In this document: positions 1 through 6,019 of the stretch, in pieces
Position numbering within the stretch: the first letter of the stretch is position 1
Layout of the letters: the number at the start of each line of letters is the position of its first letter
Assembly (NCBI GenBank): GCA_021163585.1
Contig: JAGGTW010000028.1
Location: 1 to 6,186, forward strand
Length of the DNA: 6,186 nucleotides
DNA from: Desulfurococcales archaeon
GTDB taxonomy: Archaea; Thermoproteota; Thermoprotei_A; Sulfolobales; NBVN01
Reading direction: 5' to 3'
Made by a program: the position numbers and the translations under genes
Notes under the pieces: generated by a model
Databases searched by the model: none
The model's input: the letters and a program-made list of their open reading frames with translations, nothing else
What the model was told of the DNA's origin: nothing

Positions 1-2
1 AG

Positions 3-740
3 GGCTTCATAATAGGTGCCTTCTCACTCATGCTCTGGCTAATCATGTTTTTAGCCCCTGCAGTACTTTTTAGGTCACCGCAAACATCTCCTGAAGTAAT
101 ATCTACCTACGCACTAGTAGCCATAGGTATATTCGTATCATATTCTGCAGCTACGTGGGATTGGGCATGGGAGCTCCGGTGGCTAATGTATCAGGGCATA
201 CTTGAGCACGTCATACTCAGCGGTGAGAGCGTATTCCTGCTATTCGCAGGTATTCTGCCTGTATCCGTGATATGGCTTACATTAGCTATGCTGGGAAGCT
301 ACATGCTTCTGACAGGTATAATAGCACCTCCACAAATAGTAGTGGCTGAGCCCACAGCGCTCCTAACCGGAGTTGCCTCACTAGCCATAGTGCTGGTAGC
401 TTACGCACTACTGTTGGGTGGTGTAACAATATCCACAGGAACTTCAGGCCCCATCATGGAGCTGATCGGGTGGGTCCTCCCGATAGCAACGGGTGGGCTA
501 GTACCTCTTGCAGCATTACCTAAAGCAGTTCAATATATTGCGCTCGCAACACCGTTTAGCTACCCTGCCGAATTAATCAGGTATGGACTAGGTCTCGCAA
601 GCCCAGTCCTAGACCCCTCGCTGACTGCCTACGTAGCACTAGCCTACACAACAGGGTTCCTGATATTCGCTGTATTCTTCTTTAAGTTTCAACTAAAGAA
701 GATACTTAAGGAAGGAGTAAAGACAGTCGCAGTGTACTGA
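3..740 (+). CDS. ABC-2 type transporter permease, 5'-truncated by the window edge
   Basis: This is the C-terminal part of an integral membrane permease of the ABC-2 family, which with a separate ATPase would export a drug, lipid, polysaccharide or other substrate. The frame is open to the window edge: codons 3-29 read GFIIGAFSL before the first ATG at 30, and that ATG lies inside a hydrophobic segment, so the true start is upstream and 245 residues are visible. About six membrane segments can be seen. A typical ABC-2 C-terminal signature follows: a gate-like segment GWVLPIATGGLVPLAALP, then ALATPFSYPAELIRYGLG, then a last helix (GFLIFAVFFFKF) ending in a basic cytoplasmic tail KKILKEGVK. It stops with TGA at 738-740. 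The ATPase gene would be expected to the left. The substrate cannot be told from the sequence. The family call is firm; the start is outside the window. Confidence 0.82.
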   Translation, partial: GFIIGAFSLMLWLIMFLAPAVLFRSPQTSPEVISTYALVAIGIFVSYSAATWDWAWELRWLMYQGILEHVILSGESVFLLFAGILPVSVIWLTLAMLGSYMLLTGIIAPPQIVVAEPTALLTGVASLAIVLVAYALLLGGVTISTGTSGPIMELIGWVLPIATGGLVPLAALPKAVQYIALATPFSYPAELIRYGLGLASPVLDPSLTAYVALAYTTGFLIFAVFFFKFQLKKILKEGVKTVAVY

Positions 741-851
741 GTTTCAGTAACGGAATAAATCCTCAGTAAAACCGGCTTAATAACATAGATACTGGTCAAA
801 ACCGCTCCGTAACCGCCGCCGTTCTACTTAATCGGTGTTGATGTTAAGTTC
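741..851. other. Convergent intergenic spacer
   Basis: This is the gap between the + strand permease and the - strand membrane ORF. Only weak features are visible: an aaaaccg heptamer occurs twice (768-774 and 798-804), which reads as two short T4 tracts on the - strand and could help end transcription of the - strand operon. No convincing hairpin or coding frame is seen. Confidence 0.4.
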
Positions 852-1271
852 CTATAAGTTCTTCAGCACGTGTGTGATGCAGGACAACATAATAGTGAGC
901 CCCAGAACTATGGCTGTAGAAATAGATGCTGATGCTAGGATGAATGTAATAGCTGACCACATAGTGCGACTTATTGCTGGAATTGAAAGCAGTATCATAA
1001 ATGACATGTAGGGCGTGAGAATGAAGTACAGTACGCACCTCTTGTGTCTTCTGTTAAGAAGTAGAGGTCTCCCCAGCACTGTAAGAACTGTAGCTGTTAG
1101 GAACAGACTGGTCAGCGGTATCCTTAATTCAAAATACGCTCCCCCATCGCCTACGGTAAAGGTCAGACTTATGGATGACGTAAGTGGAAGTGATACAAGT
1201 ATGACGACATCGAGTACAGCTACCGACGCAATGAAGTACCAAATGTAACCTCTTACTATGAGCTTACTCAG
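852..1271 (-). CDS. Four-helix membrane protein with apparent CTG start (hypothetical, easily missed)
   Basis: I do not recognise the family. On the - strand the frame is open from 1289 down to the TAG at 852-854, yet its first standard start is a GTG at 1077-1079, inside a hydrophobic helix. Read from the CTG at 1269-1271 it gives 139 residues with a coherent membrane layout: basic N-terminus (LSKLIVRG), TM1 about 9-30, an outside loop with VGDGGAYFELR, TM2 about 52-67, a strongly basic inside loop RPLLLNRRHKR (68-78), TM3 80-100 and TM4 107-132. That pattern, over 145 stop-free codons, argues for a real protein. The CTG overlaps the upstream stop as CTGA, as ATGA or GTGA do in coupled genes, and AAGGAG (1286-1291) lies 14 nt upstream. 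A second CTG at 1272-1274 is also possible. Alternatives are a -1 frameshift joining it to the upstream gene as one roughly 280-residue protein, a sequencing indel, or a decayed start. The coding frame is likely; the start is uncertain. Confidence 0.6.
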   Translation of the reverse strand: MSKLIVRGYIWYFIASVAVLDVVILVSLPLTSSISLTFTVGDGGAYFELRIPLTSLFLTATVLTVLGRPLLLNRRHKRCVLYFILTPYMSFMILLSIPAISRTMWSAITFILASASISTAIVLGLTIMLSCITHVLKNL

Positions 1272-1696
1272 CAGCGGGTAGCGAACTCCTTAGCCAGACC
1301 TGATTCATAAGTAGCTAAGAGTGAAGCGAATAATAGAGCTGACAGCCCGGCCAGTGTAAGAATTATGCTGCTGTATTTAGCACCACCAGTAGCTAGTCCG
1401 TAAGCTGATACAGTGAGTGCTAACCCGATCATTAATTGAGCACCTAACCTCAAACGCGCCTCATCCAGCAACTTACTTAAGTATTCAGTAAATTTAGTAG
1501 TAAAGTTGTGGTAAGGCTCGAGCTCAACATCCCTCAGCAGCTCATCCATGTCTACGCTACCTACCGGGCCTATGTAGCACCACCTGCTTCCGTGCTTAAA
1601 GTAAATGTATACATTACCACCTAACTTCTTCAGTACTAAAGACCCGCTCCTGCCACACTTCGGGCATGTGCCGTGCCCCACAACTCTGGATGACAT
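1268..1696 (-). CDS. Zinc-ribbon membrane protein (archaeal hypothetical)
   Basis: This is a 142-residue protein of unknown function. The N-terminus has a short zinc-ribbon-like module: C11-x2-C14 (CPKCGRSG), a beta-hairpin rich in aromatics (NVYIYFKHG) and a second half with H35 and C40 (HGSRWCYIGP), so the likely metal ligands are Cys, Cys, His/Cys, Cys. Small archaeal proteins with a comparable CxxCG...Y-x-Y-x-x-H...WC-x-IG layout are common in Thermoproteota, and this module may be a nucleic-acid- or protein-binding knuckle. A charged, probably helical linker (about 48-84) precedes two membrane helices (about 85-103 and 109-128), which places the ribbon in the cytoplasm. The ATG at 1694-1696 is well supported by GAGGTG at 1704-1709, 7 nt upstream. 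It is the first gene of a two-gene operon and its stop overlaps the proposed CTG start of the next ORF. It is divergent from the RCK_C gene. Confidence 0.78.
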   Translation of the reverse strand: MSSRVVGHGTCPKCGRSGSLVLKKLGGNVYIYFKHGSRWCYIGPVGSVDMDELLRDVELEPYHNFTTKFTEYLSKLLDEARLRLGAQLMIGLALTVSAYGLATGGAKYSSIILTLAGLSALLFASLLATYESGLAKEFATRC

Positions 1697-1725
1697 ACCT
1701 AGGCACCTCGGCGGACACCAAATCC

Positions 1726-1740
1726 TAGTGTAGTAGTGTA
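1726..1740 (+). repeat. Direct repeat copy A in the divergent control region
   Basis: TAGTGTAGTAGTGTA contains TAGTGTA twice (1726-1732 and 1734-1740), an 8-base period. It matches the segment at 1843-1857 (TAGTGTGGTAGTGTG) at 13 of 15 positions. It overlaps the left half of the 16-bp palindrome. It could be a shared regulator site or a chance similarity in T/G-rich sequence. Confidence 0.35.
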
Positions 1741-1747
1741 CACTACT
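1732..1747. promoter_or_regulatory. Perfect 16-bp palindrome, candidate operator
   Basis: AGTAGTGTACACTACT is exactly equal to its reverse complement. It begins at the TATA box of the zinc-ribbon operon and extends toward the predicted transcription start, where an archaeal repressor would block TBP/TFB or RNA polymerase. The half-site AGTAGTGT also belongs to a motif that recurs at 1843-1857 in front of the divergent gene. A 16-bp perfect dyad suits a dimeric helix-turn-helix regulator. No regulator gene is in view. Confidence 0.5.
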
Positions 1748-1753
1748 TAAAAA
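1746..1753 (-). promoter_or_regulatory. Promoter (TATA box) of the zinc-ribbon operon
   Basis: Read on the - strand the sequence is ATTTTTAA, a good archaeal TATA box, about 50 bases before the ATG at 1696. A start of transcription about 25 nt downstream would fall near 1722-1726, leaving a leader of nearly 30 nt that contains the GAGGTG ribosome binding site. The assignment is by pattern and spacing only. Confidence 0.5.
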
Positions 1754-1807
1754 TCAAGTTCACTGCGTTCTTAATAGTAGTAATGTTTCGGTTAATGCAC
1801 GTTATTA

Positions 1808-1820
1808 GGAAAAATTTTTA
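1808..1820 (+). promoter_or_regulatory. Promoter (BRE/TATA) of the RCK_C membrane protein gene
   Basis: GGAAAAATTTTTA fits an archaeal BRE (purine-rich GGAAAA) joined to a TATA box (ATTTTTA). Transcription would start near 1840-1845, giving a leader of about 50-55 nt before the ATG at 1897. The same ttaggaaaaatt string (1805-1816) recurs at 6015-6026, where no + strand gene follows within the window. Prediction is by pattern only. Confidence 0.5.
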
Positions 1821-1842
1821 CCTCTCTTACAAGGAGAACCAA

Positions 1843-1857
1843 TAGTGTGGTAGTGTG
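1843..1857 (+). repeat. Direct repeat copy B in the divergent control region
   Basis: TAGTGTGGTAGTGTG is the second copy of the motif at 1726-1740 (13 of 15 identical). It lies at the expected transcription start of the RCK_C gene, about 25-40 bases past its TATA box, where a bound protein could affect initiation. It lacks the palindromic extension of copy A. Confidence 0.35.
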
Positions 1858-1896
1858 AGCGCGGCAACACCTGAGCCGGGCCTTCGGTGATAGAAT

Positions 1897-2670
1897 ATGA
1901 TAGCACTGATCACGTTCCTCCTCGTCATACTCTTTTCAGTAGTTGTTGTTAGGATAGGGACCGTAGCACTCAAAATGACAGGGCTCTCCAGAGACGTCGC
2001 CGCCTTTCAAGCACAGTCAGCTTTCTCCGGCGTTGGCTTCACTACCTCTGAGTCGGAGTACGTCGTCTCACACCCGGTTAGAAGGAGGATCATTAGAATT
2101 CTGATGTTACTGGGTAGTGCTGGACTTACTTCAGCTATGGCTACTTTAGTATTGACGTTCGTGGGAACCACCCCCACCGAAATGGCCTATAGGGGGATGT
2201 GGCTAGTTATTGGTTTAGCTGCACTCTACTTCTTCGCTAAGTCAAAACTCATTGATAGAGGGCTGAGCTGGGTTATTGAAAGGGCCTTGGAGAAACTCAC
2301 ACACATTAAGGTCTACGACTACGAGCAGCTGCTGGGACTCAGCCGGGGATACACCATATCTCAATTCAAGGTCAGGGACGACAGCTGGGTGGCTGGTAGG
2401 AAATTGAGGGACTTAAAGCTAGATGAGGAGGGGGTTCTAGTGCTCTCAATATACAGGAGGGTTGATGGTGAGGAAAAGTTTATTGGTGCTCCCAACGGCG
2501 ATACTGAAGTACTTCCCGGCGATGTACTGATCTGCTACGGTCCTGAAGACGCAATAATGAACCTATCACACAGGCTTAAGGGCGTAAGAGGTGATATCGA
2601 GCACGCTGAGGCTATTAGAAGGGAGCAGATCAGAGACCACATGAGGAAGATGTCAGGCGGCTATGACTAG
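1897..2670 (+). CDS. Membrane protein with C-terminal RCK_C (TrkA-C) domain
   Basis: This 257-residue inner-membrane protein is probably involved in cation transport or in sensing a small ligand. It has a membrane helix at about 2-24, a conserved segment SAFSGVGFTTSESE (41-54) followed by HPVRRRIIR (59-67), helices at about 65-90 and 98-115, an amphipathic linker, and a TrkA-C/RCK_C domain at about 150-230 (WVAGRKLRDLKL, VLVLSIYRR, TEVLPGDVLICYG), which in this superfamily binds a regulatory nucleotide or ion. The same order, including the GFTTSESE and HPVRRRI signatures, is familiar from uncharacterised TrkA-C membrane proteins of bacteria. The start is well fixed: TAG at 1891-1893 is in frame just upstream, and GGTGAT at 1886-1891 lies 5 nt before the ATG. 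There is no N-terminal NAD-binding RCK_N, so it is not a standard TrkA. The C-terminus is charged (RREQIRDHMRKM). Its stop overlaps that of the facing molybdoenzyme gene. Confidence 0.82.
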   Translation: MIALITFLLVILFSVVVVRIGTVALKMTGLSRDVAAFQAQSAFSGVGFTTSESEYVVSHPVRRRIIRILMLLGSAGLTSAMATLVLTFVGTTPTEMAYRGMWLVIGLAALYFFAKSKLIDRGLSWVIERALEKLTHIKVYDYEQLLGLSRGYTISQFKVRDDSWVAGRKLRDLKLDEEGVLVLSIYRRVDGEEKFIGAPNGDTEVLPGDVLICYGPEDAIMNLSHRLKGVRGDIEHAEAIRREQIRDHMRKMSGGYD

Positions 2671-4610
2671 TGTTTCCTCGCTACCTCCTTTACCTTCCTG
2701 ACTTTGACTCTAGTAGAATTAAGTACCGACCCTCCACCGACCTCCTCAACATCGTCGCTCATTAAGACACTTACTCTCTTACCGTCAACCCCCTTCGCAT
2801 GCCTAGGGGACCACAGTACACCCTGAGGAACATCGCTACTGACCTTCACCCTCATCAGAACCCTACCGAATTCATTGTACAGCTCGACCACATCCCCATC
2901 GCTAACCCCTAATTTGCAGGCATCGGAGTCATTTATCGTTACGTCAGAGGGTACGACGCCGTAGACATCCTCAAACTGAGTGTGCATGTAGTGTGGGTGA
3001 GCTGAAGTAATCAGCAGGTACTCACCCTTCGACAATACTTCACCGCTGGGCGGGTTAGGAAGCGGGCTCAAGCCCTTGGCAGCAGCTGACGTACTGTAAA
3101 GCTCGATTTTTCCTGTAGGTGTTTGATACTCGCTTAACGGCCTGTAAGGTATCTCAGCTACACCCTCCCTTAATAGCTTGCCGAATACTTCATCGCCCAC
3201 AGCCTCCCTAATAACTTTAAGAGGGTCGGCAACTACTGAAGGACTTAAGTTTAGCTGCTCGGCCAGCTTCTCCATCACCTCTACTTCACTTAAGGAATCA
3301 CCTAAGGGCTCTATAACAGACTCGTTAAGGTATATGCAGTTGTGCCAGTACCCACAGACTACATCTCGTTTTTCATAGAATGTCGGTGCTGGCAGAACCA
3401 CATCAGCTAATTTAGCCGTATCTGACCAGTGTGTGTCATGCACTACAACAAATACGTCACTCCTCTTAAGACCCTCAACAACCTTATTTGAGTTAGGTAG
3501 TGTGGCTGCTGGGTTAGTGAGGTGTACGTAAACGAACTTGAAGTCGCCGCGAGCTAGGTACTTACCTACCTTCTGCATACTAATAACTCTAGAAGGACTC
3601 CATAGGTGCAGTCCTTGAATGTGCTTGTAGTCGAGGTACAGCCCATCTCTATTACCATAGTAAAACCCTCTATGCACACCCAAGATAGCGGGCAGTGACG
3701 CGATGGAACGCACGATCTCCCCGCCCCCAACCCTCCTCTGAAGACCGTAACTCATGAGTATGCAGAAGGGTCTAGACTCATAGAGGGCTTCAGCCAGGTC
3801 GATCACCTCATCCCTAGGTACTCCGGTTAGTTCCTCAACAGTCCTTAAGTCGTATTTACTGACGTGCTCTGAGAACTCCTTGAAGCCATGGACGTACTTC
3901 TTAATGAATTCCTCGTCGGTCTTCCCTTCACTTATCAGGTAGTTAGCTATGCCCAGAGCTAAAACTCCGTCACTACCCGGCTTAATACGGACGTGTACAT
4001 CACTCAGCTTGGCTGTCTCACTGCTTCTGATGTCGATCGTTACAATGGAGGCTCCACCCCTGCTCCTAACATCCTTAATTAAGTTAAACATGTGCGGGGC
4101 ACTAACTACGGGGTTGAAGCCCCAGAAAATGAATAGCTTCACCCTGCTGTAGTCCTTGGGGAGGATCCCGTACGTCGAGCCGTACATGAGCCTGAGGGCC
4201 TCCCCGCCCCCGGCATCACATATTGAGTAATCAGTTACTGCGGCCTTAATAAAGTGCCAGAGCCTCCTCGAGAAGTACCTGGTCATTAAACCTATGTTCC
4301 CGCCGTACTCCAGGTAGAGTATTTCTGATGGATTACTCAGTAATTCACCCAGCCTTGACGTTACTAGGCTCAGAGCCTCATCCCAGCTGACCTTCTTGAA
4401 GCCCTTCACTGTCTTAACGTACGGGTAGAGAACCCTGGAGCGTGAGTAGATCCTCATAGGGTCAGCGATCGCCTTAGGGCACAGTATGCCCCGAGTAATT
4501 AAGTCATTCGAAGCCCTAACACGCACTATCTTACCGCCTGAGACCTCAGCTATTAACCTGCAGTTGTCGTAGCAGTTTCTTGCACAAGTCACGGGAATTA
4601 ATTGACTCAT
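2667..4610 (-). CDS. Cytoplasmic molybdopterin (Mo/W) oxidoreductase, DMSO-reductase superfamily, substrate unknown
   Basis: This 647-residue enzyme should bind a Mo or W bis-pyranopterin guanine dinucleotide cofactor and one [4Fe-4S] cluster. The cluster motif is C9-x3-C13-x3-C17-x26-C44 (CARNCYDNC ... ILCPKA). The likely metal ligand is C131 in YSICDAGGGEALRLMYG. Cofactor-binding signatures follow: FWGFNP (162-167), TIDIRSSETAKLSDVH (191-206) with KPGSDG (210-215), HLTNPAATLPN (363-373), HDTHWSDTAKLADVVLPA (391-408) and TPTGKIELYS (497-506). The C-terminal dinucleotide-binding beta-barrel is at about 529-640. There is no Tat signal, so it is cytoplasmic. The residue after C131 is Asp rather than the His of formate dehydrogenases, so a formate role is doubtful. 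Length suits lone catalytic subunits of the family. The ATG overlaps the malic enzyme stop (ATGA, 4607-4610), with AGGTGG as ribosome binding site. No ferredoxin-type or membrane subunit is adjacent. The family is certain; the reaction is not. Confidence 0.93.
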   Translation of the reverse strand: MSQLIPVTCARNCYDNCRLIAEVSGGKIVRVRASNDLITRGILCPKAIADPMRIYSRSRVLYPYVKTVKGFKKVSWDEALSLVTSRLGELLSNPSEILYLEYGGNIGLMTRYFSRRLWHFIKAAVTDYSICDAGGGEALRLMYGSTYGILPKDYSRVKLFIFWGFNPVVSAPHMFNLIKDVRSRGGASIVTIDIRSSETAKLSDVHVRIKPGSDGVLALGIANYLISEGKTDEEFIKKYVHGFKEFSEHVSKYDLRTVEELTGVPRDEVIDLAEALYESRPFCILMSYGLQRRVGGGEIVRSIASLPAILGVHRGFYYGNRDGLYLDYKHIQGLHLWSPSRVISMQKVGKYLARGDFKFVYVHLTNPAATLPNSNKVVEGLKRSDVFVVVHDTHWSDTAKLADVVLPAPTFYEKRDVVCGYWHNCIYLNESVIEPLGDSLSEVEVMEKLAEQLNLSPSVVADPLKVIREAVGDEVFGKLLREGVAEIPYRPLSEYQTPTGKIELYSTSAAAKGLSPLPNPPSGEVLSKGEYLLITSAHPHYMHTQFEDVYGVVPSDVTINDSDACKLGVSDGDVVELYNEFGRVLMRVKVSSDVPQGVLWSPRHAKGVDGKRVSVLMSDDVEEVGGGSVLNSTRVKVRKVKEVARKH

Positions 4611-5935
4611 GAGCCACCACCTATTTTAATTAAGTTCTCCCGTAGCGCTGCACGCATGAGCTTCTTCGGCCTACCGATCAGCCCCCTAATTATGTCTTCA
4701 AGTTCCCCCTTACTTATTGAGGCTCTCGCGACACCCTCCCTCATTGCTTCCTCAGCAACTGCCACAGCCTCAGCTACGTAGGCTTCCTCCTCATTCATCC
4801 TAGGTATGATGTAGTTCTCGCTTAGTCCTCTCTCCTCAACATACTTGACCAGGGCTTCCGCGGCAGCAATACACATACCATCACTCATCTTCCTTGACTT
4901 AACGGTCAGCGCACCCCGAAATACTGCTGGAAAGCCAAGTGAGTTATTTACTTGATTCGGGTAGTCGGACCTGCCCGTAGCTACGACCCTAGCCCCGGCC
5001 TCCCTAGCTTCTTGGGGTAGTATTTCAGGTACTGGGTTAGCCAGCGCGAACACTATCGGGTCATCAGCCATAAGCTTAATCCACTCCTTCTTAATTACCC
5101 CAGGCCCTGGCTTAGAGGCAGCTATGACAGCATCAGCCCCCTTGAGCGCTTCAGGGAGTCCCCCACTCACGCACTCACGGTTAGTCCTCAGTGACGCATC
5201 GTACCAGTGAGGTGCAATCACCTTGAACTCACTGAGTCTCGGGTGCTCTCTATGCAGGATCCCAACACCCGGCCTCTCAACAACAATTACATTACCTAAG
5301 TCAGCACCGTACACATCTAAGTATCTGAGGACCGAGTAGTTAGCCGCACCCAAACCTACGAGGACTACTTTAGCCTTCCTCAAGTTCTTTCCAACCACCT
5401 TAAACGCACTTATCAACGCTGAAAGAACAACTAATGCAGTACCCTGCTGGTCATCATGCCACACAGGAATGCTGAGTTCTCTTCTCAGCCTCTCTAGCAC
5501 GTAGAAGCACTTAGGGCTCTCAATATCCTCTAGATTAATACCTCCAAAACTAGGTTCTAATGCCTTAACAACCCCAATAAGCTCCTCAGCACTGCCTGCC
5601 CTCACGACAAGCGGCACCGCGTCAACTCCTCCAAGGTACTTAAACAAGAGTGCCTTACCCTCCATAACAGGCAAGGCCGCCTCAGGCCCTACGTTACCTA
5701 GACCTAACACCCTGGTCCCGTCAGAGACCACGGCTACTGTATTCCACCTACTGGTTAGCTCGAAAGCCTGCTCAGGATCATCCTTAATAACCCTCACAGG
5801 TCCTGCAACACCCGGCGTATACCAAATAGCGAAGTCACTGACATTAGTTACAGGTACTTTAGGGCTTACCTCAATTTTCCCACGGTACGTGCGGTGAAGC
5901 TTAATCGATTCCTCAAATACCTTTTCTTTAGCCAA
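4607..5935 (-). CDS. maeB: NAD(P)-dependent malic enzyme (decarboxylating malate dehydrogenase)
   Basis: The enzyme oxidatively decarboxylates malate to pyruvate and CO2 with reduction of NAD(P)+, in the cytoplasm. At 442 residues it matches the short prokaryotic form with no phosphotransacetylase domain. Catalytic and binding signatures run in order: YTPGVA with Tyr39, the GNVGPEAALPVMEGK segment ending in Lys94, divalent-metal ligands in NLEDIESP (Glu136, Asp137) and WHDDQQGT (Asp161/162), a Rossmann loop VLVGLGAAN (191-199), ALANPVPEI (297-305) and ATGRSDYPNQVNNSLGFP (319-336). Glu220 near the end of the second Rossmann strand hints at NAD rather than NADP, which is inference. The start is TTG at 5933-5935 with GGGTGC at 5943-5948, 7 nt upstream; no ATG or GTG fits this position. 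It is the first gene of an operon with the molybdoenzyme. Its last codons (GGGS) also provide the ribosome binding site of the next gene. The symbol is by family only. Confidence 0.95.
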   Translation of the reverse strand: MAKEKVFEESIKLHRTYRGKIEVSPKVPVTNVSDFAIWYTPGVAGPVRVIKDDPEQAFELTSRWNTVAVVSDGTRVLGLGNVGPEAALPVMEGKALLFKYLGGVDAVPLVVRAGSAEELIGVVKALEPSFGGINLEDIESPKCFYVLERLRRELSIPVWHDDQQGTALVVLSALISAFKVVGKNLRKAKVVLVGLGAANYSVLRYLDVYGADLGNVIVVERPGVGILHREHPRLSEFKVIAPHWYDASLRTNRECVSGGLPEALKGADAVIAASKPGPGVIKKEWIKLMADDPIVFALANPVPEILPQEAREAGARVVATGRSDYPNQVNNSLGFPAVFRGALTVKSRKMSDGMCIAAAEALVKYVEERGLSENYIIPRMNEEEAYVAEAVAVAEEAMREGVARASISKGELEDIIRGLIGRPKKLMRAALRENLIKIGGGS

Positions 5936-5966
5936 TGACGTCGCACCCGAACAAACTATACTACTT

Positions 5967-5975
5967 CAATTATAG
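5967..5975 (-). promoter_or_regulatory. Probable promoter (TATA box) of the malic enzyme operon
   Basis: Read on the - strand the sequence is CTATAATTG, an A/T-rich box about 32-40 bases before the TTG at 5935. Transcription would begin near 5945, giving a very short leader. A second A/T-rich stretch (tatag, 5956-5960 region) lies closer and would give a leaderless message, so the exact box is uncertain. Confidence 0.4.
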
Positions 5976-5979
5976 ATAC

Positions 5980-6008
5980 GTGGGAGTAATTAGGGTTTCC
6001 GCTCCCAC
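5980..6008. promoter_or_regulatory. Inverted repeat GTGGGAG-15-CTCCCAC upstream of the malic enzyme promoter
   Basis: A perfect 7-bp inverted repeat (5980-5986 and 6002-6008) is separated by 15 nt and lies just upstream of the predicted TATA box. The half-site centres are 22 bp apart, about two helical turns, which suits a dimeric regulator. It could instead fold in RNA as part of the 3' end of the upstream gene, although no T-run follows it. Confidence 0.4.
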
Positions 6009-6019
6009 AAGATCTTAGG

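Noticed and set aside
844..1038. - strand open frame of 64 codons, His/Tyr/Ser rich
   Set aside because: It overlaps the membrane ORF in another frame and has an unnatural composition (many His and Tyr, no helix or domain pattern).
1077..1079. GTG as the true start of the membrane ORF
   Set aside because: It falls inside the second hydrophobic helix, has no ribosome binding site in place, and would discard a well-formed first helix and loop encoded upstream.
1015..1248. + strand open frame of 77 codons with an ATG
   Set aside because: It is antisense to the membrane ORF at 852-1271, is Ser/Thr/Val rich with no recognisable fold, and its openness is explained by the codons on the other strand.
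1268..1276. Programmed -1 frameshift site joining the two - strand membrane genes
   Set aside because: The junction CGCTGCTGAG contains no X-XXY-YYZ slippery heptamer; kept only as an alternative to the CTG start.
1897..2670. TrkA (soluble K+ uptake regulator)
   Set aside because: There is no NAD-binding RCK_N domain; the N-terminal half consists of membrane helices, so only the C-terminal RCK_C part resembles TrkA.
3178..3378. + strand open frame of 66 codons
   Set aside because: It lies wholly antisense within the well-supported molybdoenzyme gene and is low-complexity Ser/Thr rich.
3949..4152. + strand open frame of 67 codons
   Set aside because: It is antisense within the molybdoenzyme gene; its hydrophobic patches mirror the codons of the real gene.
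2667..4610. Formate dehydrogenase as product
   Set aside because: The superfamily is right, but the residue after the probable metal-ligand Cys is Asp instead of His, and no partner subunits are adjacent.
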